A stretch of DNA of 64,000 bases. It comes from Ciona intestinalis (taxonomy: Eukaryota > Chordata > Ascidiacea > Phlebobranchia > Cionidae). A program made the translations under genes and the position numbers. Each line of letters starts with the position of its first letter. The stretch's first letter is position 1. The notes beneath the pieces are model-generated. The model was not told the DNA's origin. It did no database searches and saw only the letters and a program-made list of their open reading frames with translations. Below are positions 1-12,889 of the stretch, piece by piece. Location of the stretch: assembly GCF_000224145.3 (NCBI RefSeq), contig NC_020168.2:1319177-1383176 (forward strand), in the 5' to 3' direction.

Positions 1-511
1 GATGTATTTATCTCGTCTGCCTCCTTCAACTTAAGTTGAGGAAATCCTCTTTCCCTTCTCCTTATCTCATGGGTGGGACTCAACAGCGCCTCAAGTGACG
101 TACGGTGTTTCGGTGAGATGTCGCTCCTTTCTATCGATGGTCTCTGTATTGAAATATTGGGTAAAGTCACTAATGCATTTTTGCCTTTAAAAATTTAAAA
201 CGTTTCCAATTTCGTTCCGAAATGACGAATTCTGTTTCGAAAACGAATTTTTATTTTCAAATTTTCCTTCTCGAAACGATTTGTACAATATTTTTGTTCC
301 CATTTTTTTTTAAATCGTTATTTGGGTATAGTTCGTAACAATTTAATTGTTTTTAACTGATGATCTACCGTTAATCACAGTTAACAAGTGCATTACACGC
401 GGTAAATCCTAAATTATCATCAAATAATAAATACCTTTTGTCGCGAGAACGACGATTCCTCCGACTTCATTCCCATCTTATTTGATCCTTTCCAAAACAA
501 ACTGAACATGT

Positions 512-517
512 TTTATT
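512..517 (-). terminator. Poly(A) signal of the IGSF9-like gene
   Basis: AATAAA on the minus strand, about 43 bases after the stop codon at 560. A second A-rich AATAAA lies near 250. Positions 1-511 otherwise hold no recognisable gene and read as 3' flank. Confidence 0.5.
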
Positions 518-559
518 TTGTTATATCATCACAACAACTATCGACATGCTTGCGAACAC

Positions 560-3500
560 TTAGTTACAATCATGCTTACAAATCAACACACAATACTCAC
601 CAACTTTTAAAGGATTCCTTAACAGTTCTTTAACGACTTGCTTCGTCAGACTCTTGATGTAACGAACCTCGATGTCACTGTTACTGCAGTCGATCTCTAG
701 CGCTACGGAGCGGTCGTCCAAACTGTGGTTTTGATTCCACCGATGCGGTCTAGCACGCTCATAGTCACAACTGTAGCTGGCTCGAGTTCTTGGTCTTCTG
801 TGTTGCAAGAGAAATTGTTCTTTGTTAAAAGATTGCTCCCTGAGTGGATTTTGATCATTGGGACGGTTTTTAATTGGAGATGAAGACAAAAGTGGAGTCT
901 GGTGTGACGTAATATCACTGATGTCACAAAATCGACTTCCATATCCAGCTATTACAACGTCATCGATTTGTTGTTGGTGATCTCTTGAAATTACATTGTC
1001 ATTGTCCTGACATAAGTTTGGATGTGGAGAGGTGACACCGTGGGGCGAGTCAAAGCCAACAACACCAAAAACAAGATCATCTTTAATTTGTGGTGACTCT
1101 TCGTGCCGTCTGTCTTCAAACGATATACGTCGTACAAAAGTTCTACTGCTTGTAGTTCCATTTAAATCAGGTACACATGAAGTTGATAAAGTTTCTTTGA
1201 GGTAATCGGGTACACCGGAAAATGGTCGACTTGGTAACGTGGCATCTACAGAACAATGTTTAGGTCATGCGGTTAAAACCAAAAGAAATATCATTTTAAA
1301 AACACTTACTCTTATTGTATTTTACTCCCAAAACCTTTCGCATATTCTCTTGTTGGGCGAATAAAACTTTGACAGCAGTTTCACGTCTGGTTCGAATGGA
1401 GTCATTATCTTTACTTCTTTGATTATGGTTCAAGCCACCAACATCTTGAGAAAACGATTGATGAAGCAAACAGTCTTCTAAATCTGTTTATATTGAAAAA
1501 ATAATTAATTAAATATCCATCATTCACATAAGCGTGGTAACTTTTACTAACCTATGTTATTTTCAGAACTGAATACGGACCGGTTTTTCAAAACGTTAGT
1601 CTTGTAGGTTTGGTCCGAGGCAGCTGAAGTAAAACCATCAGTTCTTGTCAAGTGAAATTTCCGCTCCTTATCTTGTTTATCATCATAACTGCGCAAATAA
1701 ATGATTACACCTGAAAACAAAATTTTGAAAGATATTAGTTTACCTTATTTGGTTTTCATCGGAGGAAGAAACATTACTTCTTGAAGGAGAACCTGAGATA
1801 TATTAATGTGCTTTCATACTTTATGAATAAAATAACAATTCAAACCATTTGTTTTGTTTTCTCTTTGAAGTTTGCGTCGACGGTACAGCCAAGTGATCAC
1901 CCCTACCAAGATGAGAATGGCCAGGATACAACCAAACACCCCACCTATGATGGAACCATCACCGGTTTTCACAAATTCTTTGTCAACATATAGTGGGTAG
2001 GTCGTTAAACCTGGGTGATAACATTTATATTGGTGGCAGTCGCATTAGGCTAATTAGATATAGTAGTGTGGGGAAAGACGGGACACCTTTAGCACATAAC
2101 ATCCAAACATCCTGATCGTGTTTGTAACAATTTAGGCTCGTGAGGAGAACAGTATTAAAATTCTTCAAATGTTCTTTGTTTACCACCAAATATGACGAGA
2201 AAATGGAATAGGAAGGTGTTCCATCTCACCCCACTCTACTATAATATTCTAATGTATGTTAATTAGTTTTACCCTTTGTGGATATGTTAAAAGGAACACT
2301 TGGTTCGCTATACTGGAATGAGGTAACAGCCATTATTTGTATTTCGTATATTTGATTCCGATACAGTTTGTTTGGTTCAATGACGTAAGATGAAACGTTG
2401 TTCGGTGCTATGTCTAATCGTTTCCACTCTGCAACCAAACTTCTTTTTCGTCGCACTTCTGAAACTATGGTATAAATGTAAATCAAGTTGTTCGTAATTT
2501 AATAAAATATAAAATAACAATGACAAGTAACCTCCGTTGGCAACCGGGATTGGCAAGGGTGTAGTGATTAAAATGGAGAGGTCTTCACCAATTCTCCTGT
2601 ATTCTATTACGTAACCAATGACTGAAGAGACGTCGTTATATTCCCATTCTATAATAACTTTACCATCAGGTGTAGTTCGCGAAGCAAGATTTGATGGTCG
2701 AGCAATGAAAGCTGGCGTAGGGGAACTGCGTACGGTTGCTACTGAAACGAAAATATGCACCCGTGCGCTTAGCAGTCCATTTAACTAAAATATGTACAAA
2801 TACATACCACTTGTCTTGACTGTTTTGGTTACACTAAATGGTCCCTTTCCAGCTTGATTAGACGGAATGACTGCCACTTCATACGTCGTTCCTGGAATCA
2901 AGTTTTGCAGTACAGCTTCATTCCTAGTGTTGGAAAATATTGTTCTCCATGTATGATTGCCCTGGTCCAAACGTTTATACCTTGGAAACAAAAATTGTGA
3001 AAAATAAAAACATATTTTTTAATATGGTTATTGTCTTACCATAACGTAAACACTTGAGTGTAACCACCGCTATACCCGGCGTTCCATTTTACTGAAACCG
3101 AAGTATCGCTTACCACCCATGTTGTTAAGTTACTGACGCCATGTGGTGTCGTATCTGTTTGAAATTAAATTATTACTAGGTGGCATTAAAATATATAAAC
3201 AAAACAAAATAAAAAAATTATAAACATGAGAATTTATAACAGCGCGCCTTATTTGTAATCGGTATGGCTCAATTTATAAAACAAACTTAAATCAACTTAC
3301 ATGTAACAATTATCATAACATTAGTTGTTACATCACCGACTTGATTTGAAAGAACACATTGCCAAACACCATGATGTGATTTACGCAATGATAGAATACT
3401 TAGATTACCACCATCAACACAATATGTCGCTGGTACCTTGGATGATACCTGTATATAAATAAGTAAGGATATTATCCACAACAAACTTTCGTGTGTTATT

Positions 3501-6500
3501 TTATTCTTTTAAAGTTTTGACTCGTCTGTCCGCTAGGTGTAGCGACCACGCTTATTTTCTTTCAATTAAACTTAAACATGTTTTTACTTATTAGCGTGCT
3601 TTAACAACTGCAGTTTTGTCGCTATATCCTGTCTTTTCGTTTAAAATATTCCAAAATCTTTACCACCTTAGTCGAAGAGACGAATAAAAGTAATAGAATA
3701 TTAAGTTTTGCTATGTAGGAAAATACCTTCCGCCAAGATATACTTGGTGTAGGATCAGCGATACCAGCACATGGGATCAGCAATTGTGAACCGACGCTTT
3801 GTTCATAAATTCCTTTTGGACGAATTGTAAACCTCGGAGGGTCCCTGATGACAACGTGTGTTGGTGGGGATTTACCTACAGTACCCACGATATTATAAGG
3901 TGTACATGTGTAACGACCGGCGTCACTTTGAATTACTGAGTGGATGATTAGACTTCCATTACCATCAGTTGACATTCTTGAATTCTGAAAAGTAATAAAT
4001 TGTTTAAAACATTCGCATTTAAAACTTGTGAGGTATTGAATTTATGTCAATATTCATCGTTGACACTTTTAATTCAAATAAAAAGTAAGTGAGGTCGGGG
4101 AATGTTTAATAATTCAATAACTGAAGGTTTGGATGCGAAGTAATGCACGGAAAGATCATCCTGTCAACTCTTTTATCTTGATCAAGCGCAAATGCGAAAT
4201 CGATACAAACGTTTGCTTGTGTTTCACCACTTGCTAAAGCACGTTCAGCAGAAGAATTCTTCACAAAGTGATTTAAGCGGCTGGATGGCATTGGTTAAAA
4301 AAGCCAGAAGTCAAAACAACACATATACTCGTGTCCGTTGCACAGACACTATACAGAAAAAATACACATTACAAAACATTGTTTTAAGACCAGAAAATCG
4401 ATGAAAACAGAAGGCATAGATAATATTTCACCTGCTGAATGCGTATTACGAAATTATCTTTTTCCCAGATTATTCTGTTCACTTGTGGTTCAGCTAATGT
4501 AGGGCAGAACAACTTGACTGGCAGGGAAATACCCGCATATACTATCGATGGCATGTGTGTCACGCGTGCACGAACTAAAAAAATGGTGTTAATTTTTAAT
4601 GTAAGTCTTAATGTTAGTTTAAACTGTAGTTTTTACTGTACAAAAATATCTAGTTAAACAGTTCAACAACGACGTCTACTTAACAACCAAATAACTTTTG
4701 GGTCGTTTCTTTTAATCCAAGATTTTGTGCAGTGGGCAGGTATATGATTGGACAACTTTATATTTTTAAGTGATTAAAACCAATAGTCAAATGCCAGGCA
4801 CCTGGAAGGTTGCAGCATGTATGTAGCCAGTATACAAAAGATATAGTAGGGTGAGGGAAGATGGGACACCTTTTCAATCTATTTTCTCCTCCAATTTGGT
4901 AGTAAACAAACATTCAACGATTTTTTATAAAACTGTATCCTCACGGCTCCCATAGACCGTTGTTAACTGTTTAAAACACGATCAGAATATTTATTTATTA
5001 TGGGTCAAAGGTGTCCCATCTTCCCCCACCCTACTATACATTAAAACTCCCTTAAAAGATACATTTAAGTTCAATGCCTGTCATTGATAATAGTATGTGC
5101 TCACGTTTTATTTAAAGATTGCAGCTGAATAATGGGTAAGCCGTAAATGAATAGAATGACAGTTGAGTTAAGCATGATTGAAATGCTGCGAATATCTTAC
5201 ATTCCACTCGAAGACTTGCAGAAGATGTGATCGGTGAACCGTAACCGTTGGTTGCTTCACACGTGACCGTACCCTTGTCTGTCAATATGACGTCATATAT
5301 GTATAAAGTGTGGTCGTCCAACACGTTGTATCTACCACGAAGGTTCTCAGAAGATGTAACAGGTGTACCATTGTGATACCACCTAGAATACGAGGTATTT
5401 TGGGTTCTGGGCGTTTCATCGACTTAAGTACTGCAAGCTAGTTGGAATTATACTTACTTGTACGATATCGCTGATGGATAACCTTTGGCTTCACACGAGA
5501 ACAAAGCTGTTCCCGCTTCTTTTGGCGTAAAATCTTGAGGTAATTTGGTAAAAACGGGAGGTGCTGAAATAAATCGAGAGTGATATTTTTTTCTAAATTG
5601 TAGCAAACATTTTATATGACTGGTGACATGAATTCACCTGAGACATATACCACAGTTGTGTGCTGGACCTGACCTTGTACACTTTGGGCACGACACGTAT
5701 ACCGTCCACTGTGAGAACGACGTAGTTTCGGTATATGAAGCTCCCCTTCGTTTAACTTTATACCATTCTGAAATAATGGTTTTAGCATTTAGCTATATCA
5801 ATTTGGTGTATTGAACTTTTGTGAAGGAGTTATAATAGTTTAAAACCAAATTTACCTGCCCATCTCGAATGGACCAGTCATCTTTCGTCCACGTAATAAC
5901 AGGTTGTGGTACTCCACTCGCTAAGCATCTTAACAGTAGGGAGCTCCCTTCCTTGCCCTGCTCAGTGGGTGGTGGGGTGACCACAAGCGTGGGAGGAGCT
6001 GAAAAGTACTTTGCATCAAATTACATGAGCTTCAAATATCTATGTAACGTAGCGCACAAAAAATGGATCGATGGTGTCCCTTCGGGTATCGCAGGCAAAT
6101 ACGATGCTTTAAATTTATCATTGCTTTGCTTCGACTCATCAATAATATTAATAACTTAAGTCCAACATCGTTATGGGATTTGTTTAATAGCATCGATCGT
6201 ACGAGAAGTTATTGCATTTATACTTCCGTTGTAGGTCGCCCGGTGTTCAATTTGAATGCCACTATTTGTAAAAGTTCTATATTTTTGCTATAGTGTCTAA
6301 TACATTTAACGATTCATAAAGCAGACACAGATAAGTTTTAGTGCTTGCTGCACTTCGTCAACTTGACGTTTGAAAATTTTCCCCCAATCACCGATGCAGG
6401 CAATGAACCGTGACTCATGTTGCCATGGAAACAAGTTTGAATGTGTTTACTGCATTCTAATTGGGCGATGGAAGATAAGAAAGTGAGTGGCTTCCATATA

Positions 6501-9500
6501 AGCGGTTCAACCACCGACATGTTGATCAATCGTCGTTTTAAATGACGCTTAATTAATCAACGTAAATACCGAAGCAAGCGGATTAGTTTAAATTAACTAC
6601 AATCATAAGGTTTCAATAAAATCTCAAGCTTCATATCATGTAAGAAGTTAATCCGGGCAGAAACGAAATCCCGTAATCGGATTCCATTATATTTCAAATC
6701 ATTTTCAACGCCATTCGACCACACATACGCGATGTCTTAGTGTTTTGTGTACTGATACGATCTATATATTCGCGTCAGTAATCAATCGGTTATTTAAATG
6801 TATTTGACAACTGAATGATTGCACAATTGCAAAAAAAACAACTTACCATCTTTTTACAATTTTAACAAGTTTTTAACTAAACCAAAGCAGCCAATAGCCA
6901 ATGTTTTAAAATAAGTTAAACTAAAATCGTATGTCACCATGCTATTGTTTTCCGCACTTGTACCATCTTTCGATACTGTATTTCGAAGTCATTAATATTT
7001 TATATCGCTAGATTAAGTTGAATTTTAGGACTTATTGAGTTGCAAATTGCATTAGCAACCCTTGTAATACAATGATACTACAATAATATATAAAAAAACG
7101 TTTGTTTCTGTTTTTACAATGAAATTTGTGGTAATACATGTAACAAATTACTTTAATTAAATTAAAAGTAAGCATCACCTCCGTTGAGACCTGCACGGGC
7201 ACCGCGAATGATTAGATTTACGACTATGACGTAAGCAATAGTCGTGTTCAACCATGCTGTACATTGACTCTTTGCCCGACAGCTTGTTGCATTTATCTTT
7301 GAAGAATACAACATTCTTGCGAAACTTTCATAATCTTAGCAACGTTATATCCAACTCCACGGTGTTGTAGAGAACTTTAAACCTAACTGCATTACAATCT
7401 TTAAAATAAATGGTAATAACTATATACGCTACGGAACTATATATACGGCTACAGTACATAATCTGTCAGAATCTGCTACACTACTTGTTCGACCTTGCTT
7501 CGGCTGGAAAGAAGTCGATCTATATAGGTGGGGCAGCTACCATCCAGACATCGTTGCGGTTATTTTTTCTGCAAATATGGCTCAATATCTTTGAGAGACA
7601 AGTGATAGCTATACTAAGCGCGCAAGGATCGAACAGAGAACGATCGACGTTATTGAACTGGCCAATTATTGTTGGCACATTGATTATACTAGCTCATGAA
7701 AAAAATGGGAACGAAATTATCGCAATAAAATATATAGCAAGCAGGTGCGTGTTAACATGATCGGTGAAAAATTGACCAAAGTTACAAATCCACACATTCA
7801 ATTTTTACTCAGACAACAAATCGACGAATAAATTTGAGGAGTTATATTAAAACGTCGATACTCAAATTAATCTTCATTTATACTGTACGTCAGAAGAGGC
7901 AAATCTTATATTTGCAAATGGCATTGCTGTGTTTTATTAAATGATCGCAAAGCAAGTGGTAATGAATAAAATTTACCGGCGCCCCAGGGTGTGCAACGTC
8001 ACAACATTCCTTCCCCTAAACCTACAGTTAAGATCTCACTTCCGATTCAAATACAAAATATATAAAACAATCTTTCAACGCCGGCTGCGCTCTTACTTTA
8101 CGCCAGTAGCAACACATATACTCCTCAGAGCGAACACCCACTTAGTCGTTGTACGTTTATAAATAAGTTATAAGACTTCTGCAACTGCAACTACGTATGT
8201 TAGAAGCCATAACTGCCAAGACTAGTTGCAACTGCTTTTACTGGCGGTCAATGCTAATTTATTTAAACGCCTGCACTTAATCCTGGATCCTGCGCTGTAA
8301 TTCACTCGATGAAAAGGATAGGCAGCAAGAATATCGACTGCCCGGGCGCTGCCACGACGCTAATTAAAGATTGCACTATCTGACAATGCACTTTTTAGGT
8401 ACATAAATCGAGCACACTAAGCAATTAAGACTAGCATTGGTAATACACTTTATGGCCATGTTTAATCTAGAGTTTTTTATAGACCACAAACCAATAAAAT
8501 ACTAAAAAAGGTGACGTACAAATAATTAAACAACTACTGACGTAAATTAACCGCCTGTAGAAAAAAGTTTGCATACGTATAAATAGTTGAATTTTGTATG
8601 CAAGTAACCTCGAATTTGACCCCATATGTCATTAACCAAGTAGAACAAAAAAGTATTTTAAAATGACGAAATTTATCCCCACATGTTAATAATCAACGTA
8701 CCGTAATCAACGTACAGCTTCTGCATATATACGTATATACGAGTATATTGCTCTGTGGCGCCTCCTACTAAAAACGTTCTACTTTTTAGCCTTTCCAACA
8801 GAGGGCGCTATGGTTGCACTTACAAGTAAAAACCGAACCTTTCCGAATAAAAACGACGTAAAAACAGTGGTTCGTTCGAACGCTCCAAATATAACCAAAT
8901 GCAGCCTAAAACCACTTGCTAACAAAGCTTTGGTTTTAAGACACCAAGAAACAATCCTACATATTTTGAAACTACTTCTTATATTTAGAAAACGGCGCAA
9001 TTTGAAACGTTGACAAAGAAGAAACGACGTTTTTGGTACGGATTATCAATTTAAACATGCAAAACTAGCAAATATTTGATGTTTAGAATATGTAGACCTG
9101 ACGAGGTAAAATGTACATAATTACTGGGTTGTTACAACTGAAAACATACACAGCGAGGTAAAGGCAACATAATAGTTATCATTTAATATATCAAGGTTGA
9201 GTTATGTGCCAAGTACTTTTCTAGTAGTGTGGGGTATGTCCTGATCGTGTTTTGAACAACAATTACCAACGGTCTATATGGGAGTCGTGGGGATATGGTT
9301 TTATAATTCTTTAAATGTTCTTTGTTTACTACCAAATTGGGAGAGAAAATTGAATGAAAATGTGTCCCATCTTCCCCCGTCCTACCATATCATAATTTTA
9401 GAGTTGGACTTAAAAATTTGGCGGTGTTACTTCAGATATTTTATAAAGTAAAGCTTATAGCCTACACCTTGTTTAACACACTCAACACTTTGGTGCTACA

Positions 9501-12500
9501 GGAATTGCAGCAAACGTGCACATATCACCCACATCCCAATAACACTGAGTGAACAATCAAAATCACCGAAGAGAAATCGATAACACGGAAGACATCATGA
9601 CGATTGCTCGCCGTCTGTCGTTTTACTTATTTTTTACTAAATCAAATTTATTTTATAACAAAATTGTCATCAACGTTTTTGGTACAAGCTTTTGGGATTA
9701 GAAGCGAATGTACGGTATTTTGTTTTCAACATAATAACTACAAGCGTTTTACCTATACTGGACACTAATGGGTGTTTTCGGTTAAAAAATAAATTTTAGT
9801 TACAAGCATGACAGCTAGACGGTGAACCCCTTTAGCCACACGAATATATAGTAGGGTGGGGAAAGATGGGAAACTTTATTATTCTATTTTCACGTCACAT
9901 TTGATGGTAAACATAGACAGTTCAAACTATTGTAAAATCGCATCCTCATGACACCCATATATAGACCGTTATTAATTGTTTAAAACACCATCAGGATATT
10001 ATTTGGATATTCTGAGCTAAAGGTGCCCCATCTTCCTTCACCCTACTATATATGTGGAGGAATGAATAGGATAAAGAAATAAACTGGATTTTAACCGTGC
10101 AGCACTGCAAGTACGTGGCCACGTGGTTTATGAAATATGTATGTACATTCGCTCGACATAATCTCCAAATTAATTTCAATTATTGGACCACGTTCAATGT
10201 CATGCCCCATGTAAATAGGTTTATAGAAATAATTATTCGTGTAGCAAAATCTGCACATCGTTTCTCTCTGTTACATACACCAATGTAATATACACATACT
10301 TCTCTGTTTGAACTGGTAACCAAAAACTTTTCACAAATTTACAATATATAGACTAAGAGTTACAAACCACGTGGCACAAATTGTAAACGTTATATAGAAC
10401 TCAATGCTGTCACCATTGTGGCTGTGTTTATGACCTTGAATAAAATAAAGGTTATGGCCTTAGTGACCGCTAGGTTGGAGCAATGTCCGTTAAGTGTCTT
10501 GCCCAAGGACACGTGCGCCAATCCGAATTGATATCGACGTCGAGCATCGAACCGCGTGTACGCTTTAAATACTGTGCAAGCGCCTAAACCAGTGGAGCTG
10601 GGACATGAAATATATTTACTTATACGTATGTACCTTCCACCACCAAACGAACAGTAACATCGTCTTCTTTCATTGGGAACTTTTCATTGAGAAATAGGAC
10701 CCTGCATACATATATTCCAGCATCATCCGTTGTTACGTTGCGCATTAGAAGAGACGCATCTGGAATTGTTGAATTCTTGATCGAAATCCGTCCTTTAAAT
10801 AACATCTCGTTCATCATCATAATTTTATCTCGTTCGAGATTATACACTTGTTTATTGTTATGGTAAAGTTATTTATTACTACGCATTATAGTAAAACAGG
10901 TAATATAGTTTGCCTTACGGTAAATGTGCATGTAAAGGTGTAAACAACTTATGAAATCATTCTATTCGATTTGTGATATAGTCTAGTGGGGAAAGATAGG
11001 ACACCCTCTCATTCTATTATCTCGTCCCCTATTTTAACGGCTCTTATATACCGTTGTTAATTGTTTATTACACAATAAGAATATTTGAATATTATTTGCC
11101 AAAGGTGTCCCTTCCTACTCCGCAGTAAAAACGTTTTATTTACCTCCATATGCGGAGCTGACTTGCGCACGACCTTTCCATATTTTCATCATGATTGGGA
11201 TATTTTCACCGTGACGTAACCATTCGATGACGTAGGGTGAGAACATTTGGGAATCGTGGGTAACATCACAAGGAAGTATAATGGTTTCACCTTGATTGCA
11301 TTTCACCTCTAAATTAAACAGATTAAGTAAATCATTTTTAGAAATGCTTTTTCTGTAATTTTGGTTGTTTTTATGGACTATAGTATATTGAGAGATTATC
11401 ATGTTACCGTGATTATGAGATGTAGTTTAGTAAAGCTAAGTGCTACAGGAAATAGGTTGATTAAATCTGATTACAACGATCAATAACTGGCGTTGTAATC
11501 AGCGAGTTCCAGACGTGTGTTCCAACGTGAGCATGTCGAACAGACGAACGTGCGTTCAATTGGCAGTTTGCAGATTCCACTAAATCGCCACGAAATCAAT
11601 TATAGGCTTTGACGTTTTTAACGGCGACCAATTAAACAAATGCAGAAAAGGGAAGAGAGAGCGAGAGAGGGGGCGAGTGGAAACAGGCGCAAATCAATAT
11701 CAGCAATTCTGCCACATGCTAATCCGATTGTGGAACGCCTAAAACTAGAGTGAAAAACAAGACCGTGTGTTACCGCATAGTTAATTCTCAGTTATTTAAC
11801 AAAATTGATTTGACAAAGTGTATTAAGGTCGACAGAATCAATATACGGTATTTCATTAAAAGCGTTAAAAATGCATAAAGTTAAAGATAACGATAAACTT
11901 ATTTTGTGTGCGAGTTTAATTTGAAGTTGAATATTTAAACTGACAGAGGCAAAACGACAACGTACATTTCATACGTGTCACGATAAAACACCTAAAGGTT
12001 TCATTGATTTTCACTTGGGTAAATTGACTTAACGAAAACGGAAAATTTGGCTTGTTACGGCTCGCATTGACATTTCATTAGACCAAAGCAGTTTTAAATT
12101 GAATAAAATCACTAATAACTTTTATGTTCGTATATACAGAACGTTTTAAGGAGTGTTCCTCAGACGTCTGATCAATATGAGAGCTCACAATAATTAAATC
12201 TAAAAACCTAAACGGCCTGAAAGAGTTTTATTATTTATAAGCTGGGAGGTGACAAGTCACCTTTTGAGGAACAATACGATGTTAAGATTGCAAGAAACGA
12301 AAAATATTTCCTATACACGCTTGTAATACTTCTTGATCACAAGTGGTAAATGAACCACATATATTAGGGTGGTGAAAAATGAGACACCTTTTCGTTCTAT
12401 TTTCTCGTCCCATTTGGTTGTAAACAAGTCATTCACAAAATTGTAAAACCGTATCCTCACGACTTCCATGGACCGTTGTTAATTGATTAAAACATCCGGG

Positions 12501-12889
12501 TATTTGGATATTGTGTGCTAAAGTTGTCCCATCTTACCCCACAGTACTATACAGACAAAGAAGCTTAAGTAGCACGTGGAAAAGTAACATCAATAAGCCA
12601 ACAGTACGTCAATTGTTGTTTTTGCCTTCGCTAAAATTAAAAATCAAGGTATTTGTGTGCGCAACAATAAAGCGACGACTATCCAACCATAACGTGTGAT
12701 ACGCCTGTCGCTGAAGTGTAGTTTGGCAAAATCGGGGTTAAGAGTATAGTAGAGCAGTCGAGAGACATGAACGGAAAAACAATCAACACATAAATGTAAC
12801 AACTGTATGAATCGGTTACACATACCTCCAATTAACTGCTTAGTGGTTACGATCACTAAGCAGCATGCAAGTAGTAGCAGCACGTACAT
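560..12889 (-). CDS. IGSF9: IGSF9/Turtle-like Ig-FN3 transmembrane adhesion receptor
   Basis: Hand-spliced coding exons (minus, 5' to 3'): 12889-12826, 11308-11144, 10846-10634, 5998-5856, 5767-5638, 5563-5458, 5382-5201, 4574-4432, 3984-3727, 3448-3301, 3154-3040, 2980-2808, 2741-2532, 2458-2273, 2010-1846, 1792-1744, 1688-1552, 1483-1310, 1245-560. The frame stays open for 1148 residues, close to vertebrate IGSF9. Order: signal peptide (MYVLLLLACCLVIV), V-type Ig1 (about 22-147) with YVIEWLRHG and YVCRVLFLNE, Ig2-Ig5 (about 148-520), two FN3 domains (about 521-745), TM (about 766-788, GGVFGCILAILILVGVITW) followed by RRRK, then a serine-rich cytoplasmic tail. Residues such as GRYTCTPYNIVGTVG and QLLIPCAGIADPTPSISW match the IGSF9 family specifically rather than Dscam or sidekick. 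Known family role: homophilic adhesion at neurites and synapses. Each Ig is split by an intron; exon 3727-3984 carries the end of Ig4 and the start of Ig5. The tail ends KHDCN without a PDZ ligand, but see the cryptic donor at 600. Intron 3 (5999-10633) holds MITEs and a SINE but no gene that I can see. Confidence 0.9.
2060..2241 (-). mobile_element. 193-bp-family MITE, copy 1 (reverse orientation)
   Basis: Starts TAGTAGTGTGGGGAAAGACG and ends with the imperfect inverse CACCCCACTCTACTA, with TA on both sides. The internal segment (atccTGATCGTG, accACCAAAT..GACGAGAAAATGGAAT) is the reverse of the copy at 59988. It lies in the intron between the second FN3 exon and the TM exon of the IGSF9-like gene. 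Confidence 0.85.
4844..5036 (+). mobile_element. 193-bp-family MITE, copy 2 (forward)
   Basis: TA-flanked. Termini TAGTAGGGTGAGGGAAGATG and CATCTTCCCCCACCCTACTA are near-perfect inverse repeats. Internal sequence matches the consensus (TTTGGTAGTAAACAAACATT, AACTGTTTAAAACACGATCA). It sits in the intron between the Ig3 and Ig4 exons of the IGSF9-like gene. Confidence 0.9.
8795..8810 (+). promoter_or_regulatory. CTCF-like motif in an IGSF9-like intron
   Basis: CCAACAGAGGGCGCTA resembles the core CTCF consensus (CCASYAGRKGGCRS) with one mismatch. A second AGAGGGCGCT core is at 20313-20322, upstream of RBBP6. Sequence match only; occupancy is unknown and short GC-rich motifs can arise by chance. 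Confidence 0.25.
9222..9390 (-). mobile_element. 193-bp-family MITE, copy 3 (reverse, internally deleted)
   Basis: Starts TAGTAGTGTGGGGTATG, then jumps directly to CCTGATCGTGTTTTGAACAA: about 25 bases of the usual left end are missing. Ends CATCTTCCCCCGTCCTACCA. Located in intron 3 of the IGSF9-like gene. Confidence 0.85.
9848..10048 (+). mobile_element. 193-bp-family MITE, copy 4 (forward)
   Basis: TA-flanked, TAGTAGGGTGGGGAAAGATG to CACCCTACTA. Internal landmarks TCCTCATGAC and TTGTTTAAAACACCATCAGG are conserved. In intron 3 of the IGSF9-like gene. Confidence 0.9.
10405..10590 (-). repeat. tRNA-headed SINE-like element, copy 1
   Basis: On the minus strand a B-box-like GGTTCGATGCTCG is followed by GTGTCCTTGGGCAAGACAC and TTGCTCCAACC, then a block ending in CACAATGGTG. 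The central block is shared with the plus-strand element at 43858 while heads and tails differ, as in composite tRNA SINEs. Located in intron 3 of the IGSF9-like gene. Confidence 0.6.
10979..11127 (+). mobile_element. 193-bp-family MITE, copy 5 (forward, truncated)
   Basis: Shortened copy (about 149 bp) lacking the AAACAAAGAACATTCAAAG block. It ends only about 16 bases from the 5' splice donor that follows Ig1 exon 11144-11308 of the IGSF9-like gene. Confidence 0.85.
12360..12550 (+). mobile_element. 193-bp-family MITE, copy 6 (forward)
   Basis: Diverged termini (ATTAGGGTGGTGAAAAATGA and CATCTTACCCCACAGTACTA) with conserved interior (GACTTCCATGGACCGTTGTT). It lies in the first intron of the IGSF9-like gene, about 275 bases after the signal-peptide exon. 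Confidence 0.85.

Noticed and set aside
7410..7760. 116-codon plus-strand open frame in the large IGSF9-like intron
   Set aside because: No domain, no splice or poly(A) context, composition like the surrounding AT-rich intron; chance frame.
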